Made by a program: the position numbers and the translations under genes
Assembly: GCA_016195265.1 (NCBI GenBank)
Contig: JACPZW010000086.1
Span: forward strand, 1-64,000
Length of the DNA stretch: 64,000 nt
Reading direction: 5' to 3'
Source of the DNA: Acidobacteriota bacterium
GTDB taxonomy: Bacteria > Acidobacteriota > Vicinamibacteria > Vicinamibacterales > CAVVIG01
Part shown: one piece after another, positions 48,721 to 57,046 of the stretch
How the letters are laid out: each line of letters starts with the position of its first letter
How positions within the stretch are numbered: the stretch's first letter is position 1
The notes under the pieces: generated by a model
The model's input: only the letters and a program-made list of their open reading frames with translations
Told to the model about the DNA's origin: nothing
Databases searched by the model: none

Positions 48721-48798
48721 ATTAGGAATTAGGAATTCGGAATTAGGAATGAAGAAGCCTGAGTCGCATTCTTCATTCTTCATTCTTCATTCCTAATT
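48721..48798. repeat. TTAGGAA / TTCTTCA inverted simple repeat
   Basis: ATTAGGAATTAGGAATTCGGAATTAGGAATGAAGAA on the left and TTCTTCATTCTTCATTCTTCATTCCTAAT on the right pair into an A/T-rich hairpin between the acyl-CoA dehydrogenase and MFS genes. Same family as 12117-12184. Confidence 0.78.
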
Positions 48799-48810
48799 TC
48801 AGGAGCACTC

Positions 48811-50205
48811 ATGTCCCCGTCCGCGCTCTACGCGATCGTCGTGCTCTTCGCGATCAACCTGATGAACTTCTTCGACCGCCAGATGATCGGCGGCGTCGGG
48901 GAGGGCATCCGGCGCGAGTGGGGGCTCAGCGACACGGCGCTCGGTCTGCTCGGCACCGTCTTCACCTTGTTGTACGCCGTCGTCGGGCTGCCGCTCGGCC
49001 GGCTGTCAGACCGCAACGAGCGCCGCAAGATTCTCGCGGGCGGCGTCTTCTTCTGGAGCGTGCTGACGGCGGCGTCCGGTGTCGCGCGCAATTTCTCGCA
49101 GTTGATCGTCGCGCGGCTCGGGGTTGGCGTCGGAGAGGCGACCTGCTCGCCGGCGACGACGTCGCTCATCGGCGACATGTTTCCAACGACGTTGCGCGCG
49201 CGGGCGATGGCGATCTGGATGCTTGGGCTGCCGCTCGGGCTTGGGCTTGCGAACGGCGCCGGCGGCTGGATTGCGCAGCACTGGGGCTGGCGCAACGCGT
49301 TCTACATCGCCGCCGCGCCCGGCATCCTGTGCGCGATCGCGGCGCTGCGAATCAAGGAGCCGAAGCGCGGCACCGTCGAAGAGCATCCGGTGGGCGAGCG
49401 GCGGCGCGACGGTAATCCGTTTCTCCTCGTGATGTCGATCCCCACGATGTGGTGGATCATCGCGTCGGGCGCGCTGCACAACTTCAATATGTACGCGCTC
49501 GGCGCGTTCGTCTCGCCGTTCCTTATTCGCTTCCATCACATGAGTCTGTCCAGCGCCGGCTGGACGGCCGCCGCCGTGTACGGCTTCTCCGGCATCGTCG
49601 GCCTCGTCGCCGGCGGCGCGCTCGCCGATCGCCTGTACAAAGCTCGCGTCGACGGCCGGCTGATTGTCGGCACGACGGCAATCGCGATCTGCGCGCCGTT
49701 CATGTTCCTCGGGCTCTTGCAGGCCGGCGGCGACGTCTGGTCGTTCGCGCTGCTGATGGGGACCGGCTGCGGCGTCATGTACGCGTACTATTCGACCGTC
49801 TACTCGACGATTCACGACGTCGTCGAACCGGCGCTGCGCGGGACGGCGATGGCGCTCTACTTCTGCGCGATGTACCTGCTCGGCGCGTCGCTCGGTCCGG
49901 TCGGCACGGGTCTGGTGAGCGACTACTTCACGTTCCAGGCCGCCAGCGCCGCCGGGGCGGTCGAGCCGCTGCGGTTCGGCGCGCTGATGGCAGCGGAGCT
50001 GCGCAGCCTGGTGGGCGAATCGAAAGGCTTCAACCTGCGCGCGCTCGAGCCGTTCCGTGCGCAAGGTCTGCATACGGCGATGTACATCGTCCCGATCCTC
50101 GCGGCGATGCTCGCGCTCGTGCTGTTCGCGGCGTCGCGCACGGTGACGAAGGACGTCGAGCGGCTGCGGTCGTGGATGCGCCAGCCTGCCACCAAAGCTT
50201 CTTAG
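48811..50205 (+). CDS. MFS transporter (spinster-like)
   Basis: 464 aa with 12 predicted hydrophobic helices. The MFS motif between TM2 and TM3 is 'GLPLGRLSDRNERRKILAGG', and TM4-5 contain 'ARLGVGVGEATCSPATTSLIGDMFP', typical of the spinster-like or aromatic/sugar-phosphate subgroup. Substrate unknown; an organic acid is a guess from context. AGGAGC precedes ATG 48811. Confidence 0.92.
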   Translation: MSPSALYAIVVLFAINLMNFFDRQMIGGVGEGIRREWGLSDTALGLLGTVFTLLYAVVGLPLGRLSDRNERRKILAGGVFFWSVLTAASGVARNFSQLIVARLGVGVGEATCSPATTSLIGDMFPTTLRARAMAIWMLGLPLGLGLANGAGGWIAQHWGWRNAFYIAAAPGILCAIAALRIKEPKRGTVEEHPVGERRRDGNPFLLVMSIPTMWWIIASGALHNFNMYALGAFVSPFLIRFHHMSLSSAGWTAAAVYGFSGIVGLVAGGALADRLYKARVDGRLIVGTTAIAICAPFMFLGLLQAGGDVWSFALLMGTGCGVMYAYYSTVYSTIHDVVEPALRGTAMALYFCAMYLLGASLGPVGTGLVSDYFTFQAASAAGAVEPLRFGALMAAELRSLVGESKGFNLRALEPFRAQGLHTAMYIVPILAAMLALVLFAASRTVTKDVERLRSWMRQPATKAS

Positions 50206-50308
50206 AAAGGTTGAAGTCTGATCGCGGTCGCCTTGCGCAGCTCTAAGTACCCGCGTCTTCGCCTGGCTTGTGCCCATGCCCAAGGCCAGACGGCTAAGAT
50301 CACGCAGC

Positions 50309-51292
50309 TTATTCAATCAAGCGGTGCTCGACGATGTAGTCAGCGAACACACGCGCCACTGCCGCGTTTCCTTCCACCGTGAAGTGAACGGCGTCGGTGT
50401 GATACCTCCTGTCGAAATGAGGGATTGATCGAGCCACGTCCACATACGGAATCTGCCTTTCTTCGTAATGCCTGCGGGTCCTCTCGAGCTGCGCCCGATA
50501 GGAAACGCCGTCTTCAATTCCCTCCCGCTCGTCTTCGTCGAAAAAATGAAATGTCGAGGCCAGAAACCGGTTCTTGTGTGAGGTGGCGAGCGTGTATAGG
50601 GAATCGATATTGCGAAACAGAACAGGTAGTCCGGCACGCACGTGAATGATCGGATCCGACGTGGGGAGATAGACATAGTCGAGGATGTTGCCGGTCTCCG
50701 GACGCTGGAGGCTGGCGTCCACCAGACCGACGAGGGCTCCCACCGCCCGACTGTAGAAGAGCGCACGAGGCAGGCGCCACGCGAGAGGAACATGCGAGGG
50801 ATCATAGTGCCGCATGATGTGCGAGTAATCGCCGCGCACGTTTCCGCGCCACGCCCATCGATCGTTGATCCCCTCGTAATGAATCACCAGATCTGGACCA
50901 AGGTCCACGCCGAATAGCTCATACTCGACGAGCGAGGTGGCGCTGTTGGCCCCGTCGATGGCGAGATTGATCACCTCGAGACGTTTGCCGGCTGCTCCCT
51001 TCTGCAACATCTTTTCGAGCTGAGCCGGCCAGGTCTCGTCCTCATCACATTGGCCGTAGGTCGTCGACGCGCCGAAGACGACGATTCGAAACATGCCCGG
51101 GGGTTTTTCCGCTGTGAAGGAGCGTCCGCGAAAGCCATACTCGTTATGGCGGATGGTGAACGAGACCGACGCCTTCTGGAGAGGTGGACGCCACGTAATC
51201 TGTCCGGTATATCCGGGGCGGCCGGCAAACGGAAGATACGGGTGCTCGGCGAATCTCGGCGCCTGCAGATACGCAATCGGATCCGCCGGCAT
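50309..51292 (-). CDS. SGNH/GDSL-family hydrolase
   Basis: 327 aa with 'RIVVFGASTTYGQCDEDETWPAQLEKML' (block I; the nucleophile Ser is in 'GAST'), 'EVINLAIDGANSATSLVEYELFGVDLGPDLVIHYEGINDRW' (block III Asn) and 'YHTDAVHFTVEGNAAVARVFADYIV' (block V Asp-x-x-His). It probably removes an acyl group from a carbohydrate or lipid. No signal peptide is visible, and the N-terminus may be truncated. Codon choice is less GC-biased than neighbours, suggesting transfer. Confidence 0.85.
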   Translation of the reverse strand: MPADPIAYLQAPRFAEHPYLPFAGRPGYTGQITWRPPLQKASVSFTIRHNEYGFRGRSFTAEKPPGMFRIVVFGASTTYGQCDEDETWPAQLEKMLQKGAAGKRLEVINLAIDGANSATSLVEYELFGVDLGPDLVIHYEGINDRWAWRGNVRGDYSHIMRHYDPSHVPLAWRLPRALFYSRAVGALVGLVDASLQRPETGNILDYVYLPTSDPIIHVRAGLPVLFRNIDSLYTLATSHKNRFLASTFHFFDEDEREGIEDGVSYRAQLERTRRHYEERQIPYVDVARSIPHFDRRYHTDAVHFTVEGNAAVARVFADYIVEHRLIE

Positions 51293-51335
51293 TCGCAGAT
51301 GGACACGACCGTCGCGCGTCTTCAGTCCCCAGCCT

Positions 51336-51647
51336 TTACACTTTCACCACCTCGCCGATCAGCATGTCAGGCATCCCGTCGAGGAAGTTCTTAATGTCGC
51401 CCACCAGTTCTCCGCTCCGCGGGCTCTGCATCGCTTTCTACAGCGCGGGTCCGGATTCGAAATACTCCGAGAAGATCACCTGGTAGGACGGCGCCGCGCC
51501 GTTCGGCGTGGCGGTGATCTTGACCATCTCCGTTCCGGTCACGCCGTGCGGACCGAAGATGGCGCCCGCGAGCCGCAGCTGCTTCGCTACGTAATAGGCT
51601 TCGTTGAACCGAACGCCGTGCTTGTGGCAGACTCTCAGAACCGTCAT
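51336..51647 (-). pseudogene. EthD-family protein interrupted by an in-frame TAG
   Basis: ATG 51647 (MTVLRVCHKHGVRFNEAYYVAKQLRLAG) overlaps the DUF1272 stop (ATGA). The frame stops at TAG 51438-51440 after 'EYFESGPAL', but the same frame continues 'KAMQSPRSGELVGDIKNFLDGMPDMLIGEVVKV' to TAA 51336-51338. This continuation is the normal C-terminus of ~100-aa EthD/DUF-type stress proteins ('LQxAMQSPRGxEVV'). A CAG-to-TAG change explains the break. The truncated 69-aa product would lack the last strand and helix of the ferredoxin-like fold. Confidence 0.75.
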
Positions 51648-51898
51648 CGCGGCTCGGCTCCACATCCAGTCGGTTTGAACACGCGCTCCGTCAACGCAGG
51701 ATTCTTCGCGAGCGCCGCGCCGACGCGCGCCGGACGGCGGACCAGGTCGCCGCCGCAGTTGGGACAACGACCCTTCAACTTCGTCCGAGCGCACGCCGCG
51801 CAGAACGTGCACTCGAACGAACAGATCATCGCGTCCGCCGAATCCGGCGGCAGGTCGACGTTACAGCACTCACAGTTCGGGCGAAGCTGGAGCATCAT
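51644..51898 (-). CDS. DUF1272-domain zinc-binding protein
   Basis: 84 aa. 'MLQLRPNCECCNVDLPPDSADAMICSFECTFCAACARTKLKGRCPNCGGDLVRRP' is the DUF1272 signature, with paired cysteines able to bind two zinc ions. Function unknown. It overlaps the nucleotidyltransferase stop by 4 nt and the broken EthD gene by 4 nt, forming a small minus-strand unit. Confidence 0.92.
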   Translation of the reverse strand: MMLQLRPNCECCNVDLPPDSADAMICSFECTFCAACARTKLKGRCPNCGGDLVRRPARVGAALAKNPALTERVFKPTGCGAEPR

Positions 51899-52338
51899 CC
51901 GTGCTCATCCAGGAGCGCGAGGTCGGCAAGGTCCTTCGGACGGCCGGATGCGCGCTTGTTGGCGACGAAATCCTCGCGTGAAAGCACGGACACGCTGAGG
52001 CCGGCCACGGGAACCGTCACGCGTCGCGCCCACGCGTCGTCGAAGCGAACACCCGTGATGCCGGAGAGGAGATCAATGCGGGCCGGCGGCAGCCCGATCT
52101 GGAACACGGTGTCGGCCTGCGTCAGGTCCTCGGCCCGCAAGTCGGACAGCGGCGCGCCAAACTTCTTCAACGCCGTGAGCACACGCTCGGCGTTCTGTAA
52201 TGTCGGCCGCACCCAGACATCGAGATCGCCTGTGGCCCTTGGAACTCCGTGCGCCGCGAGCGCGTGCGCGCCCACGACGAGAAACTCAGCGCCGGCCGCG
52301 GACAGTTCGGACAACATCTCGACGAAGTCGCGGTTCAT
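51895..52338 (-). CDS. AbiEii/MNT-like nucleotidyltransferase (DUF6036 type)
   Basis: 147 aa. 'FLVVGAHALAAHGVPRATGDLDVWVRPTLQNAERVLTALKKFG' carries the nucleotidyltransferase GxH/GDLDxW-type motif with catalytic Asp residues; it ends 'FVANKRASGRPKDLADLALLDEHG'. Such small proteins are toxin or antitoxin-like nucleotidyltransferases. The start overlaps the upstream small gene by 53 nt in another frame, so both proteins are likely made from one message. Confidence 0.85.
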   Translation of the reverse strand: MNRDFVEMLSELSAAGAEFLVVGAHALAAHGVPRATGDLDVWVRPTLQNAERVLTALKKFGAPLSDLRAEDLTQADTVFQIGLPPARIDLLSGITGVRFDDAWARRVTVPVAGLSVSVLSREDFVANKRASGRPKDLADLALLDEHG

Positions 52339-52489
52339 CGATCAGCGGCTCCTTGAACTGCCAGGCATCGAGCGAGAGAGACCAGACCGCGGCCACACGT
52401 TCCTCCGCGGTCGTCGCGCGGCGCAGGGAAGACCGCTGTTCAGCGGCCAGCGTCGTGCGTCGAGTCGGGTAATGTGCGCGATCAGGCAT
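52286..52489 (-). CDS. Small partner protein of the nucleotidyltransferase (67 aa)
   Basis: 67 aa from ATG 52489 (MPDRAHYPTRRTTLAAEQRSS); the ORF track reports it only as part of the longer 52286-53239 frame. 'WSLSLDAWQFKEPLIDEPRLRRDVVRTVRGRR' matches my memory of short proteins repeatedly found upstream of this nucleotidyltransferase type ('WPLTxxAWAFKxxxxxExRLRRxVVRxVRGRR'). Its 3' end overlaps the nucleotidyltransferase by 53 nt. It could be the antitoxin or a subunit. Confidence 0.65.
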   Translation of the reverse strand: MPDRAHYPTRRTTLAAEQRSSLRRATTAEERVAAVWSLSLDAWQFKEPLIDEPRLRRDVVRTVRGRR

Positions 52490-52531
52490 GCGCGTCGTCG
52501 GTAAGTATAATGCGGGCGCGCCGCGGACCCC

Positions 52532-53638
52532 ATGCACATTCACGCCGCGATTCTCTGGGAACAAGGCCAGCCGCTGTCGGTCGAGCCCGCGGAGCTCGAC
52601 GGCCCCGGCCCGGGCGAACTGCTCGTCGAAATCAAGGCCGCCGGCGTCTGCCACAGCGATCTCCATGCCGCGCGCGGCGACTGGGCCATGAAAGTCCCCG
52701 TCGTCCTCGGTCACGAGGGCGCGGGAATCGTGCGCGAGGTTGGACCATCGGTTACGCGCGTCCGTGAGGGCGATCACGTTGTGCTGTGCTGGGCGCCCGC
52801 GTGCGGCGTCTGCCCGCCGTGCAAGGAAGGTCGGGCAGTCCTGTGCGACCGGCTCGAGAAGGTCACGTATCGCAACAAGCTGCCGTCGGGCGCGGCGCGC
52901 CTCCACGCGCGCGGGAAGGACGTCGCGCCGTTTCTCGGGACCGCGTGCTTCTCGGATTTCGTCATCGTGTCCGAAGAAGCGGCGGTGCCCGTGGCGCAGG
53001 ATCTGCGGTTCGACGCGCTCGCGACGCTCGGCTGCGCCGTGCTGACCGGCGTCGGCGCGGTGACCAACGCGGCCCGTGTCACGGCCGGATCGCGGGTCGT
53101 CGTGATCGGCGCGGGCGGGATCGGCCTCAACGTCATTCAAGGCGCCGCGATCGACAAATGCGATCTGATTATCGCCATCGATCTGCGGCCGGCGCCGCTC
53201 GCGCTCGCGACACAGTTCGGCGCCACGCACACAGTACACGTGGGGACGGGAGTCGGTGTACAGGAGGCGGTTCGCGAGCTCACGGGTGGCCGCGGCGCGG
53301 ATTTCGTGTTCGACACGGTCGGCAGTCCCGCGACGCTGACAACGGCCATCGCGTGCACGCGCAAGGGCGGCGCGGTCGTGCTGACCGGCTTGTCGCGGCA
53401 GGACGCGCAGGGATCGATCCCGATGTTCCCGTTCGTCATGCAGGAGAAGCGGCTCATCGGATCGGTGTACGGATCGGGGCAGCCGCTGAAAGACATCCCG
53501 CGGCTCGTCTCGCTGTATCAGGACGGCCGATTGAAACTGAACGAGCTCGTGTCGCGGACGTACGCGCTCGACAAGGTGAACGACGCGCTGTCGGCGCTGG
53601 CGGCGAGCGACGGTGCGCGGGGAGTCATACGGTGGTAG
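52532..53638 (+). CDS. Zinc-dependent alcohol dehydrogenase (class III-like)
   Basis: 368 aa. Catalytic-zinc 'GVCHSDLHAARGDW' and 'LGHEGAGIVREVG'; structural-zinc cysteines in 'CWAPACGVCPPCKEGRAVLC'; cofactor motif 'VIGAGGIGLNVIQGA'. It is like the NAD(S-nitroso-mycothiol/glutathione)-type alcohol dehydrogenases found in acyl-CoA clusters. Physiological substrate unknown. It is separated from the divergent 67-aa gene by 42 bp. Confidence 0.9.
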   Translation: MHIHAAILWEQGQPLSVEPAELDGPGPGELLVEIKAAGVCHSDLHAARGDWAMKVPVVLGHEGAGIVREVGPSVTRVREGDHVVLCWAPACGVCPPCKEGRAVLCDRLEKVTYRNKLPSGAARLHARGKDVAPFLGTACFSDFVIVSEEAAVPVAQDLRFDALATLGCAVLTGVGAVTNAARVTAGSRVVVIGAGGIGLNVIQGAAIDKCDLIIAIDLRPAPLALATQFGATHTVHVGTGVGVQEAVRELTGGRGADFVFDTVGSPATLTTAIACTRKGGAVVLTGLSRQDAQGSIPMFPFVMQEKRLIGSVYGSGQPLKDIPRLVSLYQDGRLKLNELVSRTYALDKVNDALSALAASDGARGVIRW

Positions 53639-53646
53639 TCACGCGT

Positions 53647-53673
53647 GGGGCGGGTCCTTCGGGATCCGCCCTA
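53647..53673. repeat. GGGCGGGTCC...GGATCCGCCC palindromic element
   Basis: A diverged copy of the GGGTCC family between the alcohol dehydrogenase and the esterase remnant. It is followed by 'CCTCCGCCAAGGCTACGGCGG', another short element with inverted symmetry. Confidence 0.65.
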
Positions 53674-53704
53674 GGTGCCGGGTCCGACCGCCTCCGCCAA
53701 GGCT

Positions 53705-54347
53705 ACGGCGGTCCGGTCGGCGCCGATTCGCTCAAAGCACTGCGCGCGGTTCCGGCCGAGAAGCTCGCCGCCGTCCAGTCGTTCCGGACCTCATATTAAT
53801 GTCGACGGCTGGGTGCTGCCGGACGACGTGCGCAGTCTCTTCGCGCAGAAGAAACACAGCGAGGTGCCGATCCTCGTCGGATCGAACGCGAACGAGTGGA
53901 CGACCCTCAGCAATCCGGCGACGTTTCCGAAGACGATGGACGCTTTCCGCCAGCGCATCGAGGCGCGGTTCCCCGGGCTCGCGAAGGAATTCGACGAGGT
54001 GTATCCCGTGAAGAGCGAGGCCGACATCGCGGACGCGATGCTGGGCCTCGGCCGGGACACGACGTTCACTCTCGAGATGCGGACGTGGGCGCGGATGGTG
54101 ACCGCGGGCGGGTCCGGCGTTCACGTGGACCGACGCGGATCGGAAACTCTCGGACGCGATGTCAAGTTACTGGGTGAACTTCGCGAAGACGGGCGGTCCG
54201 AACGGCAAGGGTCTGCCGGCGTGGACGGCGTACGACGCCGACACCGAACCGTACCTCGAGATCGGCGATCCGGCGCGGATGAAGGGCCATCTGCTCAAAG
54301 CGCAGCTCGACTTTCTCGAGATGGCGCAGCAGCGTCGTTCGCGCTGA
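53705..54347 (+). pseudogene. Carboxylesterase (type B) remnant, 5'-truncated with frameshifts
   Basis: Three frames give consecutive pieces of a type-B carboxylesterase C-terminal half: 'GADSLKALRAVPAEKLAAVQ', 'NVDGWVLPDDVRSLFAQKKHSEVPILVGSNANEWTTL', then after a gap 'FTWTDADRKLSDAMSSYWVNFAKTGGPNG'. The joins are at about 53795 and 54120; the second has also lost ~60-70 aa with the catalytic His region. The N-terminal domain with the nucleophile is absent. Not functional. Confidence 0.75.
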
Positions 54348-54350
54348 TTG

Positions 54351-55943
54351 TCAGCGCGAGGCGCCGGTCGTCTTGCGCACCGGCGTCGCGGGCGCTTCGG
54401 TGACGCACATGAAGTTCGCGGCGTCGTCCGTGCTGCCCGTCCCCTTCCAGCGCGCGACCTGCGGATAGAGGCACAGCGGCCGCGTGCGATCGACCTTGCC
54501 GCCGGTGGAATGCGAGGCGATCAGCTTGTCGGGCGCGACGCCTTTTTCGACCCACTGTTCGAGGGCCGTCAGCGTGTCGAACTGATTCGGTCCCGGCCCG
54601 CCGCTGCAATGGCCCATGCCCGGCGCAATGAAGAAGCGGTAGAACTCGCGCGTCTTCTCCAGCCCGCCCATCGTCTTGACGACGGCGTCGTAGTAAGCGA
54701 CGGTGTCCTGCGGCGGCACGACCGGATCGGCCCAGCCGGTGTACATCAGCAGCTTGCCGCCGTGCTTCTTGAACGGCGTCAGGTCTTTCTCGACGGCGCT
54801 CATCCACGGCATCTTCTGCTCGGCGTACGCCAGGTCGCGGTCGTAGTCGATCGTCCGCGGATCCCAGTTCGGATCGTGGAACAGGAAGTACTTGAAGAAG
54901 CCGACGCGCATCGGCTCCTGTGGGTCCATGATGTACTGCCGCCAGCTCTGGATCGCGTTGTCGCCAAAGCCTTCGCTGCCGCGCGGCCAGCCGGTGAAGA
55001 TCTGTTCGCCGGTCCGCGGATTCTTCGCGCCCTCGTAAATCTTGCGCACGGTGTCGACCTGCGGCGCCGACAGGCAGGTGGCGTCATCGCCACCGTTCCT
55101 GCACAGCAGCTTGCCCGGATCGAAATGGCAGCGGCGCGGATCGTCGATAACGCCGTCTTTCAGTCCATCGAGACCGTCGCACGAGTCGACGACGGCCTTC
55201 GTCACCAGTGACAGCTTGCTCTGCGTCAGGATCGGCGAGCCGTCCTTCGCATGCGACGCGTTCCACGACCAGAGGAAGCCGAACGTCTGGCGGATGCGAT
55301 TGTGCGCCGGATCGCCGGCGATGATGCCGTCGTAGTCGTCCGGGAAACGTTGGGCTTCCGAGAGCGCCTGATGCCCGCCGCTCGAGCAGCCGTTGAAGTA
55401 CGCGTGCTCGGGAAACCGGCCGGCGTTGTTGTGCACGATGAGTTTCGCCGCGTCCGCCGTCACGTGAATCGCGCGGTACGCCCAGTCCACGATCTTTTCC
55501 GGATGGCCCTGCCCGAACTTCATGTCGTCGCCGGCGTGGCCCGTGTCCGTGCTCGCGACGGCGTAGCCGCGCCGCAGGCCCACGGCCATGGCGGCGTAGC
55601 CGATCGCGCCCGAGTAGCCGCCGTTGCCGACGCCTTCGAGCTTGCCGTTCCACGCCTCGGCCGGCGGAATCCAGACTTCGAACTTGATGTCGGAATCGCT
55701 CGTCGGCCGCGCGGTCGCCTCGACGCGGCAGAACGCGGGCAGCGTCATCGTCGTAGTGCCGGTGCCGCCCGGCGGCGTGAAGGGGCCGGCGCCCACGGCG
55801 GCCGCCGACTTGATGGTGACCGTGGGAATCGTCAGCGCGGCGAGATTCGCGCACGCGGTGCCGCCGGCCGCGGCTGGGGTCGCGACCTCGGCGCCGAGCG
55901 GGAGCAGCGCGACGGCAAGACCGGCAAGCAGTCGACGGGTCAT
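54351..55943 (-). CDS. Tannase/feruloyl-esterase-family alpha/beta hydrolase
   Basis: 530 aa with a signal peptide. Nucleophile motif 'NGCSSGGHQALSEAQRFPDDYDGIIAGDPA' (C-S-S-G-G-x, with the conserved neighbouring Cys), Asp and His region 'LLMYTGWADPVVPP' and 'APGMGHCSGGPG' (Cys-His pair). These are the tannase/feruloyl esterase family features; the enzyme hydrolyses esters of aromatic acids outside the cytoplasm. Release of ferulate or gallate would fit an organism that degrades aromatics, but the substrate is unproven. Confidence 0.92.
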   Translation of the reverse strand: MTRRLLAGLAVALLPLGAEVATPAAAGGTACANLAALTIPTVTIKSAAAVGAGPFTPPGGTGTTTMTLPAFCRVEATARPTSDSDIKFEVWIPPAEAWNGKLEGVGNGGYSGAIGYAAMAVGLRRGYAVASTDTGHAGDDMKFGQGHPEKIVDWAYRAIHVTADAAKLIVHNNAGRFPEHAYFNGCSSGGHQALSEAQRFPDDYDGIIAGDPAHNRIRQTFGFLWSWNASHAKDGSPILTQSKLSLVTKAVVDSCDGLDGLKDGVIDDPRRCHFDPGKLLCRNGGDDATCLSAPQVDTVRKIYEGAKNPRTGEQIFTGWPRGSEGFGDNAIQSWRQYIMDPQEPMRVGFFKYFLFHDPNWDPRTIDYDRDLAYAEQKMPWMSAVEKDLTPFKKHGGKLLMYTGWADPVVPPQDTVAYYDAVVKTMGGLEKTREFYRFFIAPGMGHCSGGPGPNQFDTLTALEQWVEKGVAPDKLIASHSTGGKVDRTRPLCLYPQVARWKGTGSTDDAANFMCVTEAPATPVRKTTGASR

Positions 55944-55980
55944 GGGGGAGCCCTCCGTTCGGCGTGATTATACGCACTTG

Positions 55981-56010
55981 GTGACAGGTAGGTGACAGGT
56001 AGGTGACAGA
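55981..56010. repeat. GGTGACAGGTA tandem repeat
   Basis: Three units of GTGACAGGTAG immediately upstream of the alpha/beta hydrolase gene. The same unit (with C for T) occurs five times downstream of that gene at 56953-57008. Confidence 0.8.
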
Positions 56011-56044
56011 CACCGGTTACAATCCGGCGTTCAAGGAGGCGGGT

Positions 56045-56944
56045 ATGCGACGTCGACTATTCGTGCTGGCGGCGTGTTTCGGGCTCCTGGCGTCAGTCGC
56101 GACGGTGCAAACCGCGCTCGACGACAAGTTCTTCGACTCGAACGGCGTCAAGATTCGCTACGTCGACGTCGGACAGGGCGAACCGGTCGTCGTGCTGATT
56201 CATGGCTTCTCGTCGAGCATCGAGGGCAACTGGGGCGCGCCGGGCGTCATCGCCGCGCTCGAGCACGACTTCCGTGTGGTCGCGCTCGACTGCCGCGGGC
56301 ACGGCAAGAGCGACAAGCCGCACGACGCCTCCGCCTACGGCTACGAGATGGTCGAGGACGTTGCGCGCCTCATGGACCATATCAGCATTCGCCGCGCGCA
56401 CATTGTCGGCTACTCGATGGGCGGCGCGATTACGGGCAAGTTCATCGTCGCGCATCCTGACCGCGTCATCACGGCCGTGTTTGGGGGATCGTCGCCGCGA
56501 TTGGGGTGGACCGTGCAGAACGAGCGCGACAGCGAAGAACTCGCGACGTCGCTCGAGCAGGGCCACGGCATGCGGCCGCTGATTCTGCGGCTGCTCCCGC
56601 CCGGCGAGCCGAAGCCGGCGGATGACGTCATCGATCGGCAGTCGCAGGCGAGCGTGGGCCGCAACGATCCGCTGGCGCTCGCGGCCGCGCAGCGCGGCGG
56701 CAAGCAGCAGGTGGTGACGCTCGGGGAGGTGCGCGCGCTGAAGATGCCGCTGCTCGCGGTGATCGGCAGCGCCGATCCGATTAAAGTCGGTGTCGACGCG
56801 TTCAAGAAGCTGCGGCCCGATCTCAACGTGGTGGTGATCGACGGCGCCACGCACAGCGGCGCCCGCGGCGCGCCGGCGCGGCCGGAGTTCCGGACGGCCG
56901 TGCACGACTTCATTGCCGCCCACAAAGTCACGCCGACGATGTAG
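56045..56944 (+). CDS. Secreted alpha/beta-hydrolase
   Basis: 299 aa from ATG 56045 (MRRRLFVLAACFGLLAS), preceded by AAGGAGG; the track start at 56003 overlaps the repeat. Signal peptide, then an alpha/beta hydrolase fold with 'VVLIHGFSSSIEGNW' (oxyanion), 'VALDCRGHGKSDKP', nucleophile elbow 'IVGYSMGGAITG' and a catalytic His in 'IDGATHSGARG'. Substrate unknown. The gene is bracketed by GGTGACAGG tandem repeats. Confidence 0.9.
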   Translation: MRRRLFVLAACFGLLASVATVQTALDDKFFDSNGVKIRYVDVGQGEPVVVLIHGFSSSIEGNWGAPGVIAALEHDFRVVALDCRGHGKSDKPHDASAYGYEMVEDVARLMDHISIRRAHIVGYSMGGAITGKFIVAHPDRVITAVFGGSSPRLGWTVQNERDSEELATSLEQGHGMRPLILRLLPPGEPKPADDVIDRQSQASVGRNDPLALAAAQRGGKQQVVTLGEVRALKMPLLAVIGSADPIKVGVDAFKKLRPDLNVVVIDGATHSGARGAPARPEFRTAVHDFIAAHKVTPTM

Positions 56945-56952
56945 GGCGCACG

Positions 56953-57008
56953 GTGACAGGCAGGTGACAGGCAGGTGACAGGCAGGTGACAGGCAGGTGA
57001 CAGGCACC
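56953..57008. repeat. GGTGACAGGCA tandem repeat (five units)
   Basis: Five 11-bp units, GGTGACAGGCA. Sister of 55981-56010 on the other side of the hydrolase gene. Confidence 0.85.
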
Positions 57009-57021
57009 GGAGACCAAACTC

Positions 57022-57046
57022 AGGGCGGGGCAAGCTCCACCCCTAC
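57022..57046. repeat. AGGGCGGGGC-AAGC-TCCACCCCTAC palindromic element
   Basis: Reverse-oriented, diverged copy of the element found inside the acyl-CoA synthetase gene (45436). The CTA at 57043-57045 is the TAG stop of the quinone oxidoreductase gene on the minus strand. Confidence 0.75.

Noticed and set aside
55981-57008. Repeats around the hydrolase gene as IS terminal repeats
   Set aside because: No transposase between them and the units are in direct, tandem form rather than inverted ends.
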